10,950 nt of DNA, taken from Acidimicrobiaceae bacterium. Its GTDB lineage: Bacteria; Actinomycetota; Acidimicrobiia; Acidimicrobiales; RAAP-2. Below the pieces are notes generated by a model. It searched no databases and had not been told where the DNA came from. It saw nothing but the letters and a program-made list of their open reading frames with translations. The translations under genes and the position numbers were made by a program. Positions 6,742-10,950 of this stretch are shown here, one piece after another. How positions within the stretch are numbered: position 1 is the stretch's first letter; each line of letters begins with the position of its first letter. Where the stretch lies: the NCBI GenBank assembly GCA_003131665.1, contig PKWA01000020.1, positions 10,828 to 21,777 on the forward strand, given 5' to 3'.

Positions 6742-8583
6742 ATGGCCATTACCGACGACGAGATCGCGCAGGTTCGCGCGGCGACTGATCTCGTGGCCCT
6801 CATTGGCGAAACCGTGGCTCTCAAGCGCACGGGCCAACGTTGGGTGGGGTTGTGCCCCTTTCACGGGGAGAAGACCCCTTCTTTTTCCGTCAACGCGGAG
6901 TTAGGTCGCTACTACTGCTTTGGCTGTCGGGCCTCGGGCGATCAGATCACCTGGGTACGCGAGTTCCAACATATGGACTTCATCGACGCGTTGCGACTCT
7001 TGGCCGACCGTGCGGGCATTGAACTCCACGAGGACGCGAACGCCGGCCCCGCGCGCAAGGAACGTCAAGAGGCCCTCGCCGCAATGGAACGGGCCGTGGC
7101 GTGGTATCACGAGCGACTGCTCGAAGGGCCCGACGCCCGAGGGGCGCGTGAGTACCTTCGCTCAAGGGGCATTAGCGGCGAGGTCGCGCGCCAGTTCAAG
7201 CTGGGCTGGGCACCCGACGAGTGGGACGCCTTGACCAACGCGCTGAAGATGAATGAAAAGGTGTTGCTCGCTACCGGTCTGGGCTTTGTGAACAAGCGTG
7301 ATCGTCGCCAAGACGCGTTGCGTGCGCGAATCATCTTTCCCATCTTTGATCCCGCGGGAAAGGCCATTGCCGTCGGCGGAAGGATTCTGCCGTCGTCCGA
7401 GGAACGGCCCGCGCGAGGCGACGGCTACGTCGAGCCCAAGTACAAGAACTCACCCGAGACCTCGATCTACTCCAAGCGTCGCACGCTCTACGCCTTGAAC
7501 TTCGCCAAGGCGGACATCATCAAATCGGGCGAGATCATTGTCTGTGAGGGCTACACCGACGTCATCGCCTTCTTTGGCGCAGGACTGCCGAGGGCCGTGG
7601 CGACGTGTGGCACGGCGCTCGGTGAAGAGCACTTTCGCCTGATGCGCAATTTCGCCAAGCGCATTGTGCTCGCCTACGACGCCGATGCCGCCGGACAGAG
7701 CGCGGCGGCGTCGGTCTATCAGTGGGAACGTCAGCACGAGGTCGACGTCGCGGTCGCTCGCTTGCCCAAGGGCAGCGACCCCGCCGAACTCGCTCAGCGC
7801 GATCCTGCCGCGCTGCGCGCCGCGATTGCCGAGGCGCTGCCGTTCTTGAAGTTTCGCCTGGAGCGCGTCCTCGAAGGGGCCCGCCTCGACAGTGCCGAAG
7901 GTCGCGCGCGAGCGGCCGAGCTGGCCCTGGAGGTGCTGGCGGAACACCCCAGCGAGCTCGTGCGAGATCAGTACCTCGTAGAAGTCGCCGATCGTCTGCG
8001 GCTCGATCTCAACACGTTGCGCTCGCGGGTGGCGGAGTTGGCGAAGCACCCGAGAGAGCGTGTCGCGCGAGAGGTGGCGAACGAAGAATCGACCCCTCGT
8101 CCTCGTACTCGGTCCTCTCTGCCGCGACCGGGCCTCGAGGCGCTTCGGCTCTACGTGCACGGACCCGAAGTTATGAAGGATCGACTCATCACGCCGTACT
8201 TCGTCAACGAAGTGCAACGAGAGATCTTTGAAGCGCTGATCACGAAACAGCCGCTGTCGGAGTTGATCGACGCTTTCGAACGCCGCGGCCAGGATGAGGC
8301 CGCGCAGGTCTTGAGCGAGCTGGCGGTTGATGAACTCACCCGCCCCTACGCCGCGAGTGACCTGACGGCCGTCGTGGCTCAACTGACGCGTAGCGCCGTC
8401 GGCGAAGAGCTGCGTACGCTCGATCGCGACATGCGCGAAGGTCGTGTCACTCCCGACGTGGCCATGGCCACGAGTCGCGACGTCAAAGAGCGGGTCGAGC
8501 TGCTCGAAACGGCGCACGGCGAGATCGCCGAACGCGAGCTGCGTGACTGGCTGCTCGAGCGCGCGCCCCAGCACACCTCGTGA
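6742..8583 (+). CDS. dnaG: DNA primase DnaG
   Basis: DnaG makes the short RNA primers for leading-strand initiation and lagging-strand Okazaki fragments, working with the replicative helicase DnaB. With the start at 6742 it has 613 residues, normal for an actinobacterial primase. The N-terminal CHC2 zinc ribbon has C38, H41 (CPFHGEKTPSF), C59 and C62 (YYCFGC). The catalytic TOPRIM domain holds E269 in CEGYTDVIAFF and D313/D315 in AYDADAAG, the metal-binding acidic residues. The region from about residue 420 to the end is the less conserved helicase-binding part. The frame is open upstream to 6310 because it overlaps the ABC ATPase gene, but family homology begins at MAITDDEIAQVRAATD. An ATG at 6715 is possible but less likely, as a putative -10 box lies between the two. 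The stop overlaps the sigma factor start (GTGA). Confidence 0.96.
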   Translation: MAITDDEIAQVRAATDLVALIGETVALKRTGQRWVGLCPFHGEKTPSFSVNAELGRYYCFGCRASGDQITWVREFQHMDFIDALRLLADRAGIELHEDANAGPARKERQEALAAMERAVAWYHERLLEGPDARGAREYLRSRGISGEVARQFKLGWAPDEWDALTNALKMNEKVLLATGLGFVNKRDRRQDALRARIIFPIFDPAGKAIAVGGRILPSSEERPARGDGYVEPKYKNSPETSIYSKRRTLYALNFAKADIIKSGEIIVCEGYTDVIAFFGAGLPRAVATCGTALGEEHFRLMRNFAKRIVLAYDADAAGQSAAASVYQWERQHEVDVAVARLPKGSDPAELAQRDPAALRAAIAEALPFLKFRLERVLEGARLDSAEGRARAAELALEVLAEHPSELVRDQYLVEVADRLRLDLNTLRSRVAELAKHPRERVAREVANEESTPRPRTRSSLPRPGLEALRLYVHGPEVMKDRLITPYFVNEVQREIFEALITKQPLSELIDAFERRGQDEAAQVLSELAVDELTRPYAASDLTAVVAQLTRSAVGEELRTLDRDMREGRVTPDVAMATSRDVKERVELLETAHGEIAERELRDWLLERAPQHTS

Positions 8584-9425
8584 GTCGGGGCACGCGCGGA
8601 TTCATCGGGGGGATGGCGATGCTCGCGCCGCTCAGTGTCGACGAGGAGCGATCCTTGTACCCCATAATCCAAGAGGGTCGCAGCGCCAGTGCGGAGATGG
8701 CGACGAACGAGGTCAGCGATCCCCAGCGACGCCAGCGACTCCTGCGCGCGCGCCAAGAAGGTCAAGAGGCCGAGTCGACGTTGCTGCGAGCGACCTTTGG
8801 ACTGGTGCGCGCGCGAGTGCTCGAGCGGGGCTACCGGTTTTACAACGAGGACCTGGAGGCGGCCGGAGTCGAAGGACTGGTGAACGCACTGCGCCGTTTC
8901 GATCCCTCGCTGGGCAATCGCTTTGCCACCTACGCCAACTACTGGATCACGAAGCTCGTCAACCAAACCGTCCAGCAGCAGGCCGGGCTCAGTGACGCCG
9001 AGATGCGTCTCGTCGTCAAGTTTCAAAGATTCGAACGATCCACTCCAGAACGGCGTCTGAACAAGCGTGACGTCGCCCAAGAGTTGGGCATCACCCAGGT
9101 CAAAGCGCAAGAGATCATGCAGTTGAGTCGCGAACTCCAGACACGGCGCTTCGTGACAGTGGAGATCGAAGACGTGGCCGAGGCGGGACCGTCGAGTGAC
9201 CTTAGCGACGCACCGTCGTGGGTGATTGACGAACTGCGACGACTCACCGGAGAGAACTTTGACGCGTTTTGGCAGTACACGTTTAAGACGATGTCGATGG
9301 AAGAGATCGCTCGCACGCAGGGCATCTCTCGTCAGGCGATGACCAAGCGCATCGAACGATATCGGCGCGCGGTCAAAGAGAGTCCTGAAGCGGACCGCCT
9401 TCAACGTTGGTTCGACCAACAGTGA
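8580..9425 (+). CDS. Divergent sigma-70 family RNA polymerase sigma factor
   Basis: This 281-residue protein is of the sigma-70 family and would direct RNA polymerase to a promoter set. Region 2 is clear at about 64-135: LLRATFGLVRARV, DLEAAGVEGLVNALRRFDPSLG and NRFATYANYWI. Region 3 is weak but has a helix-turn-helix-like segment RDVAQELGITQVKAQEIM (163-180). Region 4 ends in SMEEIARTQGISRQAMTKRIERYRRAV (239-265), a DNA-binding HTH. There is no region 1.1, and the RTIRIPVH motif of primary sigmas is absent. In place of WWIRQAIT it reads YWITKLVN, so residues that contact the -10 element in RpoD differ. GTG at 8580 overlaps the dnaG stop; ATGs at 8613 and 8619 are alternative starts. The dnaG-sigma order resembles the macromolecular-synthesis operon, but this is much shorter than RpoD. 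An alternative sigma or lineage-specific RpoD relative is most likely. Confidence 0.85.
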   Translation: MSRGTRGFIGGMAMLAPLSVDEERSLYPIIQEGRSASAEMATNEVSDPQRRQRLLRARQEGQEAESTLLRATFGLVRARVLERGYRFYNEDLEAAGVEGLVNALRRFDPSLGNRFATYANYWITKLVNQTVQQQAGLSDAEMRLVVKFQRFERSTPERRLNKRDVAQELGITQVKAQEIMQLSRELQTRRFVTVEIEDVAEAGPSSDLSDAPSWVIDELRRLTGENFDAFWQYTFKTMSMEEIARTQGISRQAMTKRIERYRRAVKESPEADRLQRWFDQQ

Positions 9426-9450
9426 TCCACGGGGTCGGTGCTAACGTAAA

Positions 9451-9456
9451 TACGCT
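9451..9456 (+). promoter_or_regulatory. Possible -10 box of tRNA-Asn
   Basis: TACGCT fits TANNNT and lies 11 bases before the mature tRNA 5' end, so transcription could begin about 4-5 bases upstream of the tRNA. Overlapping candidates (TAACGT at 9442-9447, TAAATA at 9447-9452) exist and no -35 is convincing. The tRNA could also be read through from the sigma gene, whose stop is only 42 bases upstream. Confidence 0.25.
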
Positions 9457-9467
9457 TTAGGGTTCCT

Positions 9468-9543
9468 TCCCAGATAGCTCAATTGGCAGAGCAAGCGACT
9501 GTTAATCGCTAGGTTGCAGGTTCGAGTCCTGCTCTGGGAGCCA
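9468..9543 (+). tRNA. tRNA-Asn (anticodon GTT)
   Basis: A complete cloverleaf can be drawn. The acceptor stem TCCCAGA pairs with TCTGGGA. The D-arm is GCTC...GAGC with loop AATTGGCA. The anticodon stem AGCGA pairs with TCGCT around the loop CTGTTAA, with anticodon GTT at 9501-9503. The T-arm is GCAGG-TTCGAGT-CCTGC, the discriminator base is G (9540), and CCA is encoded at 9541-9543. It decodes AAC and AAU. It follows the sigma gene on the same strand. Confidence 0.97.
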
Positions 9544-9559
9544 CTGTGATGTTCTATCT

Positions 9560-9636
9560 CGGATGATGCTTGTCAGTTCGATAACGGATGATCTGTTACT
9601 TAGTAGCGCCTGATGCGCGAGAGAGTAACGGTTGAT
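9560..9636 (+). repeat. Three direct copies of CGGWTGAT downstream of tRNA-Asn
   Basis: CGGATGAT occurs at 9560-9567 and 9585-9592, and CGGTTGAT at 9629-9636. The last two extend to TAACGGWTGATC (9582-9593 and 9626-9637), 12 bases with one mismatch, 44 bases apart. They lie in the non-coding gap before the hydrolase gene. They could be operator half-sites or simply short chance repeats; the spacing (25 and 44 bases) is not clearly helical-phase regular. Confidence 0.35.
9595..9629 (+). other. Interrupted hairpin in the tRNA-Asn/hydrolase gap
   Basis: GTTACT (9595-9600) is perfectly complementary to AGTAAC (9624-9629). Inside, GCGC (9606-9609) pairs with GCGC (9615-9618) around a five-base loop, leaving a symmetric 5x5 internal loop. 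No U-tract follows, so it is not a standard intrinsic terminator. It may still help end the tRNA transcript or be a protein-binding palindrome. Confidence 0.35.
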
Positions 9637-9639
9637 CAT

Positions 9640-9706
9640 GGACGCTTTGCCCCTCCGAGGCGGAGACGAACTCGCCGTACGCGGCGAGTGAGAAGGCAAG
9701 CTGTCC
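9640..9706 (+). ncRNA. Possible structured RNA: three-way junction in the hydrolase 5' leader
   Basis: The + strand can fold into a compact three-way junction. The outer stem joins 9640-9651 to 9695-9706: GGAC/GTCC, GC/GC, TT/AA and GCC/GGC, 11 pairs with two single-base bulges. The first arm is CTCCG (9653-9657) with CGGAG (9661-9665) and a three-base loop. The second arm is a perfect 8-bp stem, ACTCGCCG (9670-9677) with CGGCGAGT (9682-9689), closing the loop TACG. The hydrolase ribosome-binding site lies about 56 bases downstream. GTCCGC (9703-9708), at the 3' edge of the outer stem, can instead pair with GCGGAC (9735-9740). I recognise no known riboswitch class; the fold was drawn by eye. 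Confidence 0.35.
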
Positions 9707-9761
9707 GCTCCTCGACTCGACGTTTTTTGGCTCGGCGGACTACTCTGGCGGCAATGTTCCT

Positions 9762-9769
9762 AGAGGAGG
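9762..9769 (+). promoter_or_regulatory. Strong Shine-Dalgarno sequence of the hydrolase gene
   Basis: AGAGGAGG is a near-perfect anti-16S match four bases before the GTG at 9774 and fixes that start. It is much stronger than the ribosome-binding sites elsewhere in the window. CTCCTC at 9708-9713 is fully complementary to GAGGAG (9763-9768), and CCTCC at 9652-9656 to GGAGG (9765-9769). Both could mask it in an alternative fold. Confidence 0.7.
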
Positions 9770-9773
9770 CTTC

Positions 9774-10805
9774 GTGACGAACGACCTGCAATCTGATCCC
9801 CGCTTAGACCCTCGAATTAAGGCCCTGCTGAGCATGTTTCCAGAGTTGAAAGTACTTGACGCCGAGAGTCGTGAAGAGATGGTCGCCGAAGCCGCTTCGC
9901 CCGAAGGCTTAGAGCGCATGGAGGCCATGGCCGGCTTCTTCGATATGTGCGACAGCGAAGAAGTCGCGCCCTCTAAGGGACTGCGCTTTTCTACTGAGGA
10001 CATCGTCTCGTCGCCAGATGGCAATACCATCAAGTTGCAATTCATACGCCCGGACAACGACGAGACGTTGGCGTGCGTGTACTACATCCACGGCGGGGGG
10101 ATGGCTTCGTTGTCGAGTTTCTACGGCAACTATCGGGCCTGGGGCCGGATCATTGCGTCAAAGGGCGTGGCCGTGGTGATGGTGGAGTTCCGTAACTCGG
10201 TGGTGCCTTCGGCGGTGCCCGAGCTGGCGCCGTTCCCGGCAGGGCTGAATGACTGTGTGGCGGGACTCAAGTGGACCTCGGCTCACGCATCGCAGTTAGG
10301 AATCGATCCGGCGCGAATCATTGTCGCCGGCGAGAGTGGCGGCGGTAATTTGACCCTGGCCACGGGGCTCAAGTTGAAGCGCGATGGCGATCTTGGCCTT
10401 ATCAAGGGTCTCTATGCGTTATGTCCGTACATCGCGGGAAGTTGGCCGGACGACCGCTATCCCTCGTCCACTGAAAACAATGGCATCCTCCTCAACTTGC
10501 ATAACAATCGCGGGGCGATGGGTTATGGCATTGAGGCGTTTAGATCCGGCGACCCGTTGGCTTGGCCGGGATTAGCGACGAAAGAGGACGTTGCAGGATT
10601 CCCACCGACGGTCATCAGCGTCAACGAGTGTGATCCCCTCCGAGATGAAGGCATCGCCTTTTATCGCCTGTTACTTTCGGCCGGCGTGTCGGCTCGAGGA
10701 CGTACGGTGCTCGGCACCATGCACGGTACCGAAATTGTGCCGATTGTCTGTCCCGAAATAAGCCACAGCACCGCCGTTGACATCGCGACATTCGCCACGT
10801 CGTAA
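9774..10805 (+). CDS. Alpha/beta hydrolase, hormone-sensitive lipase (HSL) family esterase
   Basis: This 343-residue alpha/beta-hydrolase fold-3 protein probably hydrolyses short-chain esters. No signal peptide is visible, so it should be cytoplasmic. The oxyanion-hole motif of the HSL family is HGGG (106-109). The nucleophile elbow is GESGGGN with S188, a variant of the usual GDSAGGN. The catalytic acid is probably D287 (NECDPLRDEG) and the histidine H317 (MHGTE), in the expected order and spacing. The N-terminal about 60 residues form a helical cap-like region. It starts at GTG 9774 behind a strong Shine-Dalgarno sequence. It stands alone between two tRNA genes, with a 230-bp structured gap upstream. 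Base composition looks slightly more AT-rich than in the housekeeping block, judged by eye. The natural substrate is unknown; lactone or acetyl-ester hydrolysis are possibilities. Confidence 0.88.
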   Translation: MTNDLQSDPRLDPRIKALLSMFPELKVLDAESREEMVAEAASPEGLERMEAMAGFFDMCDSEEVAPSKGLRFSTEDIVSSPDGNTIKLQFIRPDNDETLACVYYIHGGGMASLSSFYGNYRAWGRIIASKGVAVVMVEFRNSVVPSAVPELAPFPAGLNDCVAGLKWTSAHASQLGIDPARIIVAGESGGGNLTLATGLKLKRDGDLGLIKGLYALCPYIAGSWPDDRYPSSTENNGILLNLHNNRGAMGYGIEAFRSGDPLAWPGLATKEDVAGFPPTVISVNECDPLRDEGIAFYRLLLSAGVSARGRTVLGTMHGTEIVPIVCPEISHSTAVDIATFATS

Positions 10806-10913
10806 GAGAGGCTGATTTCAGTTTCAAATGAGATGCGAGAGACTTGTGGTGCGCGTCCTGCTATTTTGATGGCGTCTCGAGCACGCGGATAGCAGTGGTT
10901 CTCTTGGCGCTGA

Positions 10914-10950
10914 AGGGCCGTAGCTCAGTGGTTAGAGCAGGGGACTCATA
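10914..10950 (+). tRNA. tRNA with CAT anticodon (Met elongator or Ile2), 5' half, cut by window end
   Basis: The 5' acceptor strand AGGGCCG, then TA and the D-arm GCTC-AGTGGTTA-GAGC, are followed by an anticodon stem 5' strand ending GGGGA and the loop start CTCATA. The anticodon CAT is at 10947-10949. The window ends in the anticodon loop. CAT is used by initiator and elongator Met and by Ile2 (after lysidine modification). The D-arm type excludes most initiator patterns, and its loop resembles known Ile2(CAT) tRNAs, but identity elements in the 3' half are missing. A weak TTGATG (10866-10871) with ATAGCA/TAGCAG about 17-18 bases later could be its promoter. Confidence 0.85.

Noticed and set aside
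6673..6864. Upstream extension of the ABC ATPase to 6864
   Set aside because: The added 64 residues overlap dnaG antisense, show no ABC features, and the nucleotide-binding domain begins normally at the ATG at 6672.
7450..8574. A 374-residue open frame on the - strand inside dnaG, and a 346-residue one at 8379-9419
   Set aside because: Both are shadow frames of strongly recognised genes in a GC-rich sequence, with Arg/Gln/His-rich composition and no recognisable domain.
9537..9547. AGCCACTG, resembling a cobalamin riboswitch B12 box
   Set aside because: It is the tRNA-Asn discriminator plus CCA end followed by CTG. The upstream bases are the tRNA itself, leaving no room for a cobalamin aptamer.
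9606..9629. CTGATG next to paired arms, suggesting a hammerhead ribozyme
   Set aside because: The catalytic core needs CUGAUGA plus a GAAA strand and a NUH cleavage site. These are not present in the required arrangement.
9502..9699. A 65-residue reading frame on the - strand whose C-terminus reads LPEQDSNLQPSD
   Set aside because: This is the well-known spurious peptide produced by translating antisense through a tRNA gene (here tRNA-Asn) and is not a real protein.
9717..9730. Run of six T at 9723-9728 as an intrinsic terminator
   Set aside because: No stable GC-rich hairpin ends directly before the T-run; the nearest strong stem ends 16 bases upstream.
1..10950. CRISPR array, insertion sequence, toxin-antitoxin or defence system
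   Set aside because: No regular direct repeats with spacers, no transposase, nuclease or toxin motifs, and nearly all sequence is taken up by recognised housekeeping or transport genes.

Overview
The window is a dense block of bacterial housekeeping genes with moderately high GC. It most likely comes from an actinobacterium, and I lean towards the Acidimicrobiia. The reasons are the single-chain alpha2-type glycyl-tRNA synthetase, GTG and TTG starts, GTGA start/stop overlaps, a uppS-recO-hemW-glyS...dnaG neighbourhood, TANNNT boxes 6-7 nt before start codons (typical of actinobacterial leaderless mRNAs), and a DrrAB-type exporter. The lineage is inference; no 16S or other marker is present.

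Layout. From 1 to 4437, six genes run on the + strand as a tight, probably co-transcribed cluster: the 3' part of uppS, a 71-residue two-helix membrane protein, recO, hemW, glyS and a class I SAM methyltransferase. Most junctions overlap by 1-4 bases and the largest gap is 7 nt. From 4451 to 6672, three genes run on the - strand: a DrrA-like ABC ATPase, a DrrB-like permease and a PaaI-like hotdog thioesterase, with 4-base overlap or zero spacing. They converge on the methyltransferase with only 13 bases between stop codons. A 69-bp divergent intergenic region separates the ATPase from dnaG (6742-8583, +). dnaG overlaps a short, divergent sigma-70 family factor (8580-9425) by four bases. A complete tRNA-Asn(GTT) follows. 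Then comes a 230-bp non-coding stretch rich in inverted repeats, a hormone-sensitive-lipase-family alpha/beta hydrolase (9774-10805), and the 5' half of a CAT-anticodon tRNA cut by the window end.

How the genes work together. The first block serves envelope lipid carrier synthesis (uppS), recombination repair (recO), heme handling (hemW) and translation (glyS). The reverse block looks like an exporter plus an acyl-CoA thioesterase. The dnaG-sigma pair resembles the dnaG-rpoD half of the classical macromolecular-synthesis operon, but the sigma factor is far shorter than a primary sigma and its promoter-contact residues have diverged.

No CRISPR array, transposase, phage gene or recognisable defence system was found. 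The points most worth a second look are the divergent sigma factor, the structured leader-like region before the hydrolase, and the pair of apparently leaderless divergent promoters at 6672-6742. No gap without a gene exceeds 300 bases.
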